From Isoetes taiwanensis (Eukaryota > Streptophyta > Lycopodiopsida > Isoetales > Isoetaceae): 64,000 nucleotides of DNA. Of the stretch, positions 43,623-56,105 are shown piece after piece; position 1 is the first letter of the stretch, and each line of letters opens with the position of its first letter. The stretch lies in the NCBI GenBank assembly GCA_021234155.1, contig JAJEKV010000004.1, positions 12,154,109 through 12,218,108 on the forward strand, read 5' to 3'. Under the pieces are notes generated by a model. That model was not told the origin of the DNA and did no database searches. It worked only from the letters and a program-made list of their open reading frames with translations. A program made the position numbers and the translations under genes.

Positions 43623-44431
43623 TAAAATATTAACCTTAAGCATACCATTTGGTGGAGTCCTCTTGAACTTGGGGGATCCGCTTAATTTGTATTTCCTTTT
43701 CCATACTTTCTACAGCTTGCTTGCCCATATATTGGTCAATATGCAAGTGTTGATGCAATTTTATGATGGCGTGTTGATCTTATGGGAGTGTTCATGGGCT
43801 TTGTGAAACGTGGATTTGCTTTCTAACTAGCACCCCTAAGGTAAGTTACTGTGGATAAGAGTGCAAAGCTAGTATGACAAACCCCTTCTCTATGTAGCAT
43901 GTTAGTTCCCATATTCAGATTCAAACCTTTACCATAGGCACTCAGATGGTGATATACGGATCAATATATTGATCTATACGATGACATTCATTCAATAGTA
44001 TGGACAACTAGGACATATGATTCTTGTTGAATATATTAACGCATGAGCATGCATGGAGCAACTAATGAAGGCTCAACCCTCTGGCAGATGACATATTGCA
44101 GCTTCAAACAGTAGAAGACTTTTGGCCACACAAGTCTGCAGATGGGAGCCATCCTATCAGGCGATTTGAAAGACATCTGCTTCAGATGTACAACATCTTC
44201 GACTTGCTCATGGATCACACTCTTAGGTTGCGGGCGATCAAGAACTTTTCTCAAGGGCAATAAAGCATAGTAGAGAACATCAGCGAAAATTGTTCTATCT
44301 ACCGCATCCCAAGACATTTTGGAGGAGAGTGCTGCAGCGCCCCATGCGACCTATCGGAAATATTTCTTAAAGATAGCTTTACGATCCTACCAGAGTGTAC
44401 AGTGATGTGCCAGCAAAGCTCAGCCCAACAC
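43623..44431. other. Spacer with one unassigned minus frame
   Basis: A minus frame of 93 codons at 44036-44317 (MSWDAVDRTIFADVLYYALL...) shows no family I recognise. Confidence 0.3.
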
Positions 44432-45428
44432 TGTGACGCTCCCTGCTAAATATACGACACCCGGCCATACACTCGGCAGGAAATCCCCCATCCGGTCCTT
44501 CAACCGCACGGGCCCTCCGTCTATCCCGCACTCTGAGAGGATCGTAGTGCGGGAAGGGGACACGAAGGTGTCTTGCGTGCCCTTCCCCTATGGGCTCCTA
44601 TCACAGCGGGAGCACAAACATCGTCAGAACTAGCAATAACTATACATCACATTACCTCGAAGGGTAGCTCATCCACATATTCATAGGTGCAAAGAACATG
44701 AACATATGCCATAAAACATGAGAGCTCCTACCCGTGGCTCCGACACATAAGGAAGTCGACTGACTGGATAGGCCTCAAGATAGAGCAGACCGAATCATGA
44801 CAATGGCGGGGCTGGCATAAGACAATGGCTAGGGTTGACCACTCCATCCGCCCCTCCTGTGCATACTTTGCAGATGGGCTCAATCAGGCTCTGGCATGAC
44901 TCTAGCCTTCCGGATACGTAATCCCATCGGGACTACTCCAGGTTGCATCTCCCTGGTCCGTCGAGGCAGGAAGGGTTGCATCTCCCCTTCCCTGGATCTA
45001 GAGGCTCCTCGGGCGACTAGAGAATCGTGGCGACACACGATTCATACCCGACTGAACCCCCCAAAACAAGAGCCAAGCTGACACTTGCAACTCTTGAGAG
45101 GCAGGGCGGCACCATTTTCCCAGGAGGTGTCGGAGCCATGCCCGGCCCACACGAAGTGATCGACTATAAGCCTAGCCCACTATGGGATCCCCCGAAGCCC
45201 CCACTCGGCAGGGATCCTCCCTCCGCATTGCCTCTAGCCCCGTTATGTAGTGCTGAGTCACATCATAGCCTCCATAGCCCGGTGGGTTCCTATACACAGG
45301 CCGCACATAATAGGAACTAAGGGATCTACACTAGGAGCATACTACATATGGCCCTAGGTCTCTACCCCCCTTCCTAATACAAGAGGAGCAAACATGATCA
45401 ACCAACATCTCATAACATCATATCATGA
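44432..45428 (-). repeat. Element 2, 3' LTR, distal part (U5 side)
   Basis: Reverse complement of the LTR end: begins TGTGACGCTCCCTGCTAAA at the outer edge and contains the family phrase 'gggctcctat' and the 'ggaggtgtcgga' region. It stops at 45428 between A and T of the LTR, where the Helitron begins. Confidence 0.88.
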
Positions 45429-46280
45429 CTAGTCATGGTACCCAGCGTTGCTGGGCTATAAGGCAGTTATTAGGTTTAACGTTGTAGGATTCATGCAGCA
45501 TTAATATGTGCAATTTGGGCTTCAATTTTTGTATACTGCTTTATATCATGGAGACCTTGATGCAACACTGTTGATGTACCTCCAATTCTCTTGCCTTTAC
45601 ATTAGAACAAACAATATAGGTCAATTTTGTTATAGTACTTGCAATTTTGTTGCCTTTACATTAGAACAAATAATGTAGGTCAATTTCCTAGATTAGAACA
45701 AATAATGTAGGTCAATTTTGTCACTCATAGCTTTGCCTTTGTTTACTCAAAGCATCATTGAAAAGTGGCATTGGTAAAATTGGTTCTATGTTTATTAGAG
45801 ATTTACAAATTAATAGTTGAGTTTAATGTTCCTCATTTGAATTTGCAAGCAAATATATGTGTACATATGTCCACATAAGTTGGAGATGCTACTACGGTTA
45901 CTTGATAAGCATTCTTTATTCTTTAAGTAATATTTGCAACAAAGTTGCATTATAAAACCATATTTACTCTTAGATTGCGTTATAGAAGCGTGTTGGCATT
46001 ATAGATGGGTTCTTACTATTAGATTGCATTATAGAAGTGTGTTGAAGAACATTCATGAAAATGTCTTGTCGTGAACTAAAATTATTGGGATTGCAATAGT
46101 ATAAAGGTATTTTTGTCAACCATTATTTGCCTATAGCTTCCATTATATTTCTCATCACGGATTAATTCTACATATAGAAAATAGGTTCAAGAGAGCTAGA
46201 GAGCAAAAACTATTCCTGAACTTCGCTGGAGTTGAGAAAAGTTTAATTCATGTGTTATCCACCTTGGAGAAATGTTCAAT

Positions 46281-46530
46281 CTAAGCACGTTCAAAACTCT
46301 GCATTGTAATGTTACACTTTAATTGCAAGAAAAGTTGACCTCTGGGCACCCATGCTTCCCGAACAAAGTTACATCTTTTACGACTATTAAAAGCAGTATT
46401 TACTCCCACAACAACAAAGACCTTCTCACATTTTTTCTCCAACTCTGTCAATCTGCTGGCAGCAAGAAAGATACCCCAGTTGTGGCTTTCTGAAAACACT
46501 GCAGTTAAATCGCTTTGAATAAATAACATA
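46281..46530 (-). pseudogene. GT31 beta-1,3-galactosyltransferase fragment, copy 1
   Basis: The minus frame gives RLTELEKKCEKVF, then VVVGVNTAFNSRKR and REAWVPRGQ. This is the start of the catalytic domain of plant GT31 galactosyltransferases (the family consensus there is close to VVxGINTAFSSRKRR and VRxTWMP). These Golgi enzymes add beta-1,3-galactose to glycoproteins such as arabinogalactan proteins. Only about 50 recognisable residues are present; downstream the frame runs into non-homologous sequence. It is the first of two related copies in the Helitron. Confidence 0.75.
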
Positions 46531-46864
46531 CATAATGAACAACGCAAATGAAGATTACACCTACCTTTTTCTAACATTGATCTTGCTATTTTCACATGTT
46601 GTTGTCCGTTGCTTGTGTGTGACAATATATATTTGAAAATTAAGCAGGAAAAGGAAGAACTTAAGATTGGTAGAATCGTAAGAGAAAGAAAGAGATTGAT
46701 TCAAAGAGAAAGAAAATGCATTCAAATGAGAGAAAAATCATTGTCAAGAGCCTACCTATGGTCTATGACACAGCGTATTGCAACCACTTTTTCTTCTCAA
46801 TCCCTTTTTCCTTCTCCAGTTTCTTCATGTAGAAGCATGAATATAAGATATGCTAATGTTTCAA

Positions 46865-47065
46865 TTAAATTGCAGAGTCATATCTTTTACGACTACTAAA
46901 AGCAGTATTCATTCCCACAACAATAAAGACATTCTTACATTTGTCCTCCAACTCAGTCAATCTGCTGGCAGCAGGAGAAATACCTGAAAACATTGTAGTT
47001 GTATTGCTTTGAATAAATGGCATCACATATAAATGACAACTGCGAATAAAGCATACATCTACCAC
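46865..47065 (-). pseudogene. GT31 beta-1,3-galactosyltransferase fragment, copy 2
   Basis: Diverged duplicate of the fragment at 46281-46530: RLTELEDKCKNVF, then IVVGMNTAFSSRKRYDS. Shared flanking sequence (the gctggcagca and gaataaat regions) shows that about 190 bp was duplicated. It ends where copy 1 continues with REAW. Either two captures or one capture plus tandem duplication would explain it. Confidence 0.75.
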
Positions 47066-47659
47066 ATTGATCTTCTGCTATCTTCGCCTGCTATTGTTCA
47101 TTGCTTTTGTGAATATATGATCTAATTATGTCCTTCTCCTCAGACATCCATATTCCAGAAACATCAAAGATTTCAGAGTCTCAACAGCATGATTCCTATC
47201 TATTAACGTGTTTATTTACAATTTCAACAATGTTTCAACTGCAAAGAGTAAAATTTCAGCTCACAATAAGTATTGTTATTTCTGCATTTTGCTTAGCAGC
47301 ACTACTTGGAATTGTTATGCAAAGAAAGTCTGTGCCTGCTGGAACTTTGTAACTTCTGTAAATAGCATATGGATCCAATATAAATACTCATAGGTAAGTT
47401 CCTTGCAAGAAGTTACATCAGTGCAACCAATATGCATACTACCCTATTAGTTTGGCATTGGCCAGTATGGTACAAAGTGGAAAATTACCTCAGAAGCGCA
47501 GCAAGAGGTAAACTCAGTTCTGTCCTTATGCCACTGTCCAAAGTTTATATTCATGCTTGCCTGGAATACTCCCTGCTATCGACCCAACTCAAACCTGCAA
47601 TAGCAGGAAACCTTGGCATTTGAGCCATACCCCCAGCAGTATAGCACCCTAAAAGTTCA

Positions 47660-48650
47660 TAGAACTTTTTGGCTTTCTGGCTATGGCAGAAGAACAATTG
47701 CGACGGTTTACATGGTTGTCAACAGGGACTGACAAACAGAAAAGTGGGGACAACTGCCATGAATTTTGAGAGTTCTCGATCTCATTGTGTATTTACATGT
47801 GTTGTAGAATGTCAATATAAGGTATGGTTTCCTGACGTGTCATTATACATAAAAGCTGCTAGCGTTCATCATTCCTAACCATCTTCTTATGCCATCCACC
47901 AGAACATTTCAGATGGAATGTACAGCACCAGGAGCACTAAAATCAACTTGGTAGACCTTGCAGGATCTGAACGGCAAAAAAGGACAATGCTTAAGGGAAG
48001 CTGGAAATACAAACCGCTCTCTCACGCAGCTTGGGTCTGTCCCCTTGAGCCCTTGAAGAAAGACAACAGTATATTCATCAGCTAAACAACACAACTGCCA
48101 TAAACGTTCCCTATTTTAGTAAGAAGGATATAATTTCAAAAGAAGTAGACAAACGTTTATACAACTGGCAAGCTTGTGCTGCTTTTATGATCAATCTACT
48201 TTATCTGTTTGCAGGAATGTGATCAACACAGTGGCAGATTCGCCTAAGTCTGCAAGACATCGGCATACCCCTACCGTAACTCGCGCCTCACGTTTCTGCT
48301 TCAAGAACCGTTAGGTGGAAATGCTAAACTGGCAATGATCTGTGCCGTTTCTTCTGCAAACAGGTAAATCCCAGAAGTACAAATCAGAATACAATATAAA
48401 AGGAATAAAAGTATAATATGGCTTGTGTACAAACAACAAATGCTGCAAGAAGATATGAATGTTTTATCAATGGGAATAAGTTAATAACATTAAGTATTGT
48501 CAATGGCGGAATTCCAGTTGCAAAGATGAGACTGTAGGCACACTAAGGTTTGCACAGCATGCAAAAAAGATTCAAAATAAGGCAGTTATCAATGAAGAAA
48601 CAACAATAGATACCAAATTCTTGCGTGAACAGATTTGTCAATTAAAGGTA
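47660..48650 (+). pseudogene. Kinesin-12-like motor domain fragment
   Basis: Four exon-like pieces in order on the plus strand. Piece one (about 47715-47820): [20 protein letters not shown] then [10 protein letters not shown] (switch I, NxxSSRSH). Piece two (about 47915-48040): TKINLVDLAGSERQK (switch II), followed by a one-base frameshift and a damaged TNRSLTQLG region. Piece three (about 48213-48363): VINTVAD, YRNSRL-like, [19 protein letters not shown] with indels. Piece four (about 48515-48650): [19 protein letters not shown] then [10 protein letters not shown]. Intron-like AT-rich gaps separate them, so genomic DNA, not mRNA, was captured. The pattern resembles plant kinesin-12 (PAKRP/POK type, phragmoplast and division-plane motors). 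The P-loop and N-terminal motor half are missing; it cannot work as a motor. It lies antisense to the Helitron's own orientation. Confidence 0.85.
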
Positions 48651-49911
48651 TTATATTATGAACTAAATGCATAAGCAATGTGCTAATTTTACACATTCTT
48701 ATTATTCAATGTCCTGGCGTTCTTATTGACTGCTCCAGCCAAGGCACAAAGCTACAACCAAGGCACAGAGGTGATACAGACGAAATTCAGTAAGTTAGAT
48801 CAATTCAATACAGTAATACTTTAATACAGTAATACATCTGATGCAGTAAGTTAAATCAATTCAAAATATCTACAACATGTCTGCCTGTAATAAAAGTTTT
48901 AGAAAAAACAAAATAATGAGAAACAAAGGGCGAAAATTATTTGCAAATTGTTCAACAAAGCAATATATAAAACAACCACATATTGACTTTGACTTATTAT
49001 TCAGAAAAGCATTTCCATTAATTGAAGCAAATAAGTTTATCAAACCTTGTGATTTAGGAGATTTGTGATTCAGAAGCCACAAAGACCAGGTGTAACCGAG
49101 CATTCTAAGAAGAGAAGGCTTCGCCAAGTTTGAATCTTTCAGAGACTGTAGATATTGTTCCCTTCATCCTTCTACAATCCTTGCCTAGAATGAACAGCCA
49201 TTAAGAGAACTGAACTTTTCTGAAACTTCTCCAATGTGACCAAAAATGTCATGGCTACGGCTATGGTTATGGCTATGGAATTGAGAACGTATCTATGGTG
49301 TAGCATGCCGCCCCCTGCAAGCCAGGACACGTAGAAACACCAAGAAGATCGCATCTGATTGCTCTGCCAGCTTGTCATCACCACAAATTTTCTTTTCTTC
49401 TTGCTCTCTTGCTCCATCTGCGAATCTGGGAGATAATGGGCTCTAGGATGCTCTCTCTTGCTTTATGGAATCTAATCCCTTCATGGATTGGAGATGGAAC
49501 GTGAACTTCACCTGCAAGCCAGATCAGGGACCCGTCCTCTGGAACCTGTCTGAGAAAGATTCAATATAGATCATCTGTTCTTTGTTCTTGTGAATGCAAT
49601 ATATCATCTGTTCTTTGTTGAAACCTGTCTGAGAAAGATTCAGAGCAAATAAAAGCAAGATAGAAGGCAAAAAATCCCCGCCATTACCCTAAGCCAGATC
49701 TGTTATGTTTGCCCTGGAGCCAAGAATCGGCCTGTAGGAAATCCGATTCCCTTGAAGCTTAACCTGCAAAAGATAAAACAGAGATGAGGAAGGATGGAAT
49801 CGGCCGTAACCCCACAAAATCAAGGACCGTCCAAAATTTTAAGTGAAATCTGGGCCGTCGAAAGTTTTAGGGTTTTATGCACGACATACACTAAAACTTT
49901 ATAATAAAGGA

Positions 49912-50522
49912 TAATCATAATAAGAACATCTTAACCTAATCATACATATCTAACTAACAGTTAGGGTTCCTTGATTAGGGTTCCAGATGTTCAACAAGGG
50001 TTCTAGGATGGCTCTACTCATGATACAATATACAGACCCATCTGGAGTGCTAACTTCCAGATGAACTACCATGACTCTACTCCACCTAGCTGCTCCAGAA
50101 GCGCTTCCTCCCATCCCTGATGTCTCCATTGCTCCTTGATGGGGTCGAGGTCGTGCTCCCTCTACGATCATACACACACTTCGGGGGCTGCTGCGCCAGG
50201 CTATGCTACGACGAACGATGCTCGAAACGGGGTTTCGAGTGCGTAGATGAGAGTTCAGGTGCTAGAGTCAGGAAAAAGGGTCTAGGGTTAGGGTTTGAGC
50301 CAATATAGGTGAGGGTCCACATGGGATGCCACGTGGCACCACTAGGATGGGGCCGTGTGGCGGTTGCCCAATAGGATAAGACCATGTGGAAATGGGCCTT
50401 ATCCTAAGGTTATCTAAGTTAACAATTAACTTAGATATGTGCCCCTTGCCACTTTCTAAGGTATACAAGGCTACCAAAGGTCGACTTGTATAGTGACGGG
50501 TCCTGGAATATACGTATTTATG
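49912..50522 (-). repeat. Element 2, 3' LTR, proximal part (U3 side)
   Basis: Continues the LTR exactly where 45428 stopped. It contains the telobox-like 'ctagggttagggtttgagcc' next to 'caatatagg' at about 50281-50310, and the start-proximal 'gtatagtgacgggtcctgg'. Truncated 36 bp before the expected LTR start. Confidence 0.88.
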
Positions 50523-51338
50523 CAGCATTGCGCTAAGGTGACGAACCTATACTATTTCTGCAAAACAACATAAGTACACAACTTCAATTTAACTTAAATG
50601 ATCAACTTCCTTATTAAATGGTTTATTATCAAAATTTAGGCTATATTTGTACTTATACAAAATTATATAGCCTTAACAAGGTTACTCCCTATAATAATTC
50701 AAAACATTATTATAAGAGTTACTAGGGTCCATGATCTAAATCTAAATCATGGTTCCCCCATCTTCTCGTGATGCGCCCCTCCCCGATGCTCGCTTTTCAC
50801 TTGCCTGCACGAGTAACACATCACGTTAGTTTAGTTAACAAATTTGTGGTTTTAGGGGACCACCCCCCTTACCTAATACCTTGCACTTGATCATGGCCCT
50901 TTCGGATTTGAGCTTAAGGACCATTTAAGATGATCCTATCATCGCCCATGATCAAGTGCTACCTTGTACTCGGTTACCCGGTGCCGAGTACCCCTAGTGC
51001 ATCATGCCCCAAGGGTTTTAAGCTAGGGAACGTCTCACGATCCCATCATTGCGCATGATCACTTTGACCTTCACCATGACCCCCCTATGGCCAGGTGTGC
51101 GAGCCCCGCATCGTGGCATAGGGAGCATCCGACTGATCTCCCATCATCGCGCACTATGCCTCACTTCCTCTCTCGCATGACCCTATTGGTCATGCGCACC
51201 TCTTGGTGCATGTTGGCCTAGAGAATGCCTTAAAGGCTTATCTCATCATCGTCTACATGTTCCAAGATTCTGGCATATGTATTCCACTAGCTAGAATACA
51301 TCTGCCAGAGCTAGAGGCTAACTAAGAAACATACTAAG
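50523..51338 (-). other. Element 2 3' non-coding block
   Basis: Contains the inverse of the family's 'gcgatgatggga' motif at about 50932, 51043, 51150 and 51240, matching the four copies in elements 1 and 3. PPT deleted. No coding. Confidence 0.75.
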
Positions 51339-52475
51339 CTAACCTCCTGGCAAGTCGGGGTCGACCAAGTCGGAGACGACTCGCCCATCAAACTCCTTCA
51401 TAAACTTTGGGTATTGCTTCTCCAAGTCTTGCTTCAATACCCATGTCGCGTCTTCCACGGGCAAGTGCTTCCACTTGACCAAATACTGGAGGAACTGAGA
51501 CCTCCTAGTCTTCTTGAATGACTTATCAAGAAGTAATTCAGGCACAATTTCAACTTGCTCCTCCGTCATTTCCAACAAAGTTGGAGTGTCCAAAACCTCA
51601 TCAGGGTTAGAATTGTGCCTTTTTAATAAACTTACAAGGAAGACTTTGTGGACCTTAAGGTGCGCCGGGAGATCCAACTTGTAGGCCTGAGAGCCCACCT
51701 TCTCCAAGATCTTGAACGGGCCGGCCCACCTAGGGGCAAGCTTCTTACAATTCCCAATCCGAAGCTTAGCTTGCTTTACTTTGATCTTCAACCACACGCT
51801 ATTGCCTACCTTGAACTCCCTTACGGTCCTGTGCCTGTCGGCTACACTCTTCTGTCGACTTCTTGCGGCTAGAAGGTACCCCCTTACTTCTTCCACCAGC
51901 TGCTGCATATCTCCTAGCATCTGCTGGGATACTTCAACCTTTGACACAAGATTGTGCCAAGTATCCGGGGTTAGGCACTGGTACCCGTAATTTACCAAAA
52001 AAGGAAACATCTGAGATGACTCCTGCTTGGCACTGTTGTAGGCGAATTCTACCAAGTGGATGTGCTCATCCCACTTGGATTGCTTATTCCACACATAACT
52101 TCTAAGCATGTCTTCAATGATTCGATTCGTGCACTCCGTCTGGCCATCCGTCTGCGGATGATAAGCCGTGCTCAAGGAGAGCTTCGTCTGCATGGAGCTA
52201 AAGAGGTCCTGCCAAAAAGCACTCATAAACTTAGAATCCCTGTCTGAAATTATCTCCCGAGGCATGCCATGGAGTCTAAAAATCTCCTTTACAAATAACT
52301 TGGCAGTGTCTAAGGCTGTGTCCGTAGTTTTGCAAGGCACAAAGTGCGCCATCTTAGATAATTTGTCTACGACAACCATTAATGCATCTTTGCCTCGAAG
52401 AGTTCTAGGAAGTCCTGTGATGAAATCCATGCTTACCACTTCCCATTTTGTATTCGGCACTGCTAAAGGTTCCAA
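51339..52475 (-). pseudogene. Element 2 integrase core and chromodomain
   Basis: 378-codon open frame: [28 protein letters not shown] (D,D-35-E region; the residue after QTE is C where the other copies have R), the GPF/Y-type segment APRWAGPFKIL, and C-terminal chromodomain YLVKWKHLPVEDATW ending DPDLPGG. It is the longest clean copy of this part in the window. Cut off from the upstream part by the TAG at 52512-52514. Confidence 0.9.
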
Positions 52476-52511
52476 GGCTCCCGGAATTCGAAGCTGCTCT
52501 GCCTTGGTCTG

Positions 52512-53735
52512 CTAGCACAACTGGCACTCCCGAATATATCTGGCTATCTGCTTCTTCATTCCTGGCCAAAAATAGCTACTTCGAATCTTGAAGTAGGTCT
52601 TCATAAACCCCGCATGCCCTGCTATTGGGCTGTTGTGTGTGTCATGAAGAATTAACTTCCTTACACCTGACGATTCGGGCACACACAACTTATGCTTATG
52701 GTACAACAAGTTGCCTTCCTTCCTATAATGCTTGAAGGCTTCCCGTTCCTTATCTGTTCTAGCCTCCTTAGAAAGGCTTTCCCATACCTCCTTGAAATCA
52801 CCATCAGATGGTACTGTCTCCTCAATTTTCTTGCCATACCCACTCAAAAGAGTTGATATAGCATTACAATGTGTTCTCGTCTCAAGGGGTCTTCTAGAGA
52901 GAGCATCTGCAACCACATTCAACTTACCCGGCTTATAAGCAATCTCAAAATCATACTCTTCTAGGAATTCCATCCACCTCCTTTGCCTTAGATTGAGGAG
53001 TGGTTGGATAAAAATGTATTGGAGGCTTTGATGATCAGTATCTAACTGAAATTTCCTCCCAAGCAAATAGTGCCTCCAAATACGCAGAGCTCTCACAATA
53101 GCTAGAAGTTCCTGATCATGGGTTGGATAACGCTGCTCGGCGTCATTCAACTTCTTCGAATCATAGGCTATAACTCTTCCTTCTTGCATAAGGACTCCAC
53201 CTGTTGCTATCTTACTTGCATCTGTTGCTACTATCTTATCTTTATCTGGATCCGGCAGAACTAGCACTGGTGCTGTTGTTAAGGCTTCCTTAAGCTTTTC
53301 AAATGAAGCTTGCACATTTTCTAGCCAATGTGTTCTCCAATCTTTCACCTTAACACTCTTAGTGAGGTCTGTCAAAGGGGACGCCCACTTAGCGAAGTCC
53401 TTCACGAACTTCCTATAATATCCTGTCAGACCTAGAAAGCTTCTCACTTCCGCCACATTCTTTGGAGCTGGCCAATCAACTACTGCTTCGATCTTTGCGG
53501 GGTCGGTGGAGATCCCTTCTGCTGATATTACATGGCCCAAGTACTCCACTCTTTCAGTAGCAAAGTGGCATTTGGAGAGCCTTCCATACAAGCGATGCCG
53601 TCTCAACTTTTCCAACACTCTTCTCAAATGCTGACAATGATCTTCAATGGACTTGTTGTAGACTAGAATGTCGTCGAAGAAAACAATGACAAACTCATCC
53701 AAGAACTCCCTGAAGACGTCGTTCATGAGACGCAT
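52512..53735 (-). pseudogene. Element 2 RT C-terminus, RNase H, integrase zinc finger
   Basis: 407 codons: [13 protein letters not shown] (RT active site), RNase H segment [19 protein letters not shown], then the HHCC integrase finger ([14 protein letters not shown] ... ECQLC). Ends at a TAG that replaces the CAG seen in elements 1 and 3. Frameshift with the next segment upstream at about 53725. Confidence 0.9.
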
Positions 53736-54516
53736 GAAAGTTGTGGCGCATTCGATAAGCCAAAGGGCATTACCGTAAACTCAAAATGCCCGTACCGCGT
53801 TCTGAAGGCGGTCTTATGGATATCTTCTTCCTTTATCCTTATTTGATGGTAGCCTGACCTTAAGTCAATCTTAGAGAAAACTTTCGCTCCTTGGAGCTGG
53901 TCCATCAAATCATCTGCCCTTGGCAAGGCATGAGTATGGGTGCTCCAAAAGGAGACACACTTGCCCTAATAAATCCAAGGTCAAGCAATTCCTGCAGCTT
54001 CTTGAGTTCAATCAACTCCGGGGTGCTCATCCTGTAAGGTGCCTTGCTGGTAGGCTTAGCATCTGGAGCTAGTGTGATCTCACACTCCACACCCCTATAA
54101 GGTGGTAGCTGCCGGATTTCATCCGGGAATACATCCTTGAATTCTGTAATGAGCCTTGCTACTAGCTTGGGCAACTGATTCCCACCTAGGTCACTTCCCT
54201 TCTCTTTAGCTGGGTCAATTGCTTCTAACCTCAGGATATAATCCACCTTATTTCTTTCTATACTTTTCCTTAGCTGCTTCAAAGAAATACACTGCATGGG
54301 AGAAGCTGCCTTCTTACCTTTCACTATGAATTTGGTGTCGTCCGGTGCTGTCATGGAGATCTCATTACGGTCGCAGTCGATCATGGCTTTCGCTGGCTTT
54401 AGGAACTCCATTCCTACTATAAGGTCATACCTTCCAATATCCATGACCTCTGCCCCCATTGGCCACTTACTTCTACTAAGGTCTGATCCTCCTCCCCTTA
54501 GTGTGCCGAATGGCAC
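53723..54516 (-). pseudogene. Element 2 protease-RT linker and RT N-terminus
   Basis: Two overlapping frames (53723-53926 and 53905-54516). They contain [63 protein letters not shown] and MPFGLSNAP. About 100 bp of RT between 'FGAPIL' and 'LPRADDLMD' seen in element 3 is deleted here at about 53930. Confidence 0.85.
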
Positions 54517-55976
54517 CGTTTGCCATGTTAACTGGCCTTGGCTTAGACTTCAAGACTTTATTCTTCATTAGGGCAGCCAGCCTAGGAGAGACAAAGTTGT
54601 GAGAGCTACCTGTATCTATCAACACTAGATATGGACTGTTATCTATGATCCCCTCAACCGCAATGACTGTGGACTGATTTTCAATATCATCTGACTCAAT
54701 GTTTGCACATATATGGCACTCACCCTCTAGGAAGTCCTGGTCGTCCTGCTGGTTGTCGTCTTCGTCTGCTTCTGTTGGTGAATCCCAATCCCCAAGCTCT
54801 GCCAAAGTTGCCTGCATGACGAATGGACAATCATGTGTTCGGTGCCCTAGCTGGAAGCACCTAAAACATAGCTTCTTCTCGATACACTCCTGTCTCTTCT
54901 CTTTCGGCAGACTGTCTAAAAGACGCTTTAGCGCACTTTCCCCTGATGCATTCTGCGGCTTACGGTCCCCAAAGGTCTTACCCTGAGCTCTTCCTTGCTG
55001 CTGGCCTCCTGATGGCGTAGGTGCTGATTGCTTATTCTGGTACTGCCCTTGATATTGCCCTGTTGATTTACCCTTGAAGGCCGACTGTTTCTCACCTGGA
55101 GTTGCTGGAGCTTCTTCCAAACTTATGGCTTTATCCTCGGCTTCTGCTACTATCTTTGGGTTGATTGCTCGGACCAACCTTTTGATATTGCTGTTCAATC
55201 CCTCAATGTAGGTTTCAACCGCTTGCCTTTCAGAAACTCCGGGAACATGGAGCCTGAGCCGCATGAATTCCTCTGTGTACTTTGCTACTGCCAAGGTACC
55301 CTGATTCAATCTGTAGAATTGCTGGATCTGCCTGCTAGTATGTGATCTTGGCACATAATATTTGCGAAAGGCCTTGCTGAAGGTCTTGAATCTGCAACTG
55401 TTCCTTTTCAGCTTATTGGACTTCGCGTACCCTTTCCACCAAATTCTAGCTGCTCCTATTAAGTTGGCTGTAGCAACCTTCCCTATATCTTTGTCCTTCA
55501 TGCCATAAGAATTTCCAAACTCTTCCATTTCATCAAGCCAAGCTTACGCCTCCATGCGACTTTTTTCTTTCCACGAACTGACCCAACTTCCTAGTCTTCC
55601 ACACATTGCTCATAGCACTGTCAACTTTCTTCTGATAGTCATCTATCTTCTTTGCCCCGGCCCTTACCTGTGATCTATCGGACTCACTGTCTGAGCTAGA
55701 ACTGTCTTGGCTGTCAGAAGTATCTGATGAACTGGAGCTGGATGGTGTTGGGGTCCTTCGGGTTCTCCTTTTCCTCTTTCTGTCCCTGACATTTCCCTGG
55801 TTGTCTTGCCCTTCTGGTTGTGGTCCATCCTCAATGCCTTGCTGAGGTAGTGGTGGAGGAGGTGGTGGTGCAGATGCATATTCTTGGGCGTTCATCAATG
55901 GGGTGGCCCAGTGAATCAGCTGATGCATCTGGTTCCTCATCTGTGTGAGCCTTGCGTTGATTGATTCCACCGTCAT
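54476..55976 (-). pseudogene. Element 2 gag and protease
   Basis: 55533-55976 encodes the Pro-rich N-terminus ([13 protein letters not shown]) and a Ser/Asp-rich region. 54476-55528 covers the capsid-like retrotransposon-gag domain ([20 protein letters not shown] ... WWKGYAKS), a zinc knuckle (CFRCFQLGHRTHDC, C-x2-C-x4-H-x4-C) and the protease site [12 protein letters not shown] frameshift lies at about 55530 next to 'EAWLD'. Confidence 0.88.
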
Positions 55977-56105
55977 TTCCTCGTTGTTGTCCTCTTGTTC
56001 ACGTCCAAATAAGTTTCTAGGTACCCACTGGTGATGTCGGCCTTGGCCTTGGGAACCTGAGCCGGTGTTCCTGGCTGCAAGGATTGATCCTATGCAGGGG
56101 AAACT

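Larger units (their letters stand above)
45429..49911 (-). mobile_element. 4.48-kb Helitron with captured gene pieces
   Basis: Read on the minus strand, it starts TCCTTTATTATAAAG (Helitron-type 5' TC end) at 49911 and ends CTAG at 45429, preceded by the hairpin CCCAGC-GTT-GCTGGG (45441-45455) eight bases inside. It sits precisely between A (45428) and T (49912) of an LTR, with no target duplication: element 3's LTR reads 'atcatgataatcat' where this copy reads 'atcatga | taatcat'. No Rep/helicase is present, so it is non-autonomous. Cargo: two copies of a GT31 fragment (minus) and a kinesin-12 motor fragment with intron-like gaps (plus). The remaining DNA, including 48651-49911, is unassigned. 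Confidence 0.9.
44432..56088 (-). mobile_element. Element 2: chromovirus copy on minus strand, 5' end missing
   Basis: Same family as element 1. From left: 3' LTR (split by a Helitron), 3' non-coding block, integrase/chromodomain, RNase H, RT, protease, gag. It ends abruptly at about 56088 where it meets element 3 in opposite orientation; the 5' LTR, PBS and accessory ORFs are absent. About 36 bp of LTR start and the PPT are deleted at 50522/50523. LTR pieces sum to 1608 bp, agreeing with the 1638 bp of element 1 after that deletion. Confidence 0.9.

Noticed and set aside
44432-45428. Independent solo LTR
   Set aside because: It continues exactly at 49912 after the Helitron and the summed length fits one LTR, so it is part of element 2.
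46609-46899. Small coiled-coil gene inside the Helitron (ERKRLIQRERK)
   Set aside because: Low-complexity Lys/Arg/Glu frame in AT-rich DNA, no conserved partner; probably chance.
51648-52515. Plus-strand frames opposite the element 2 integrase
   Set aside because: Shadows of a strongly supported minus-strand pol frame.
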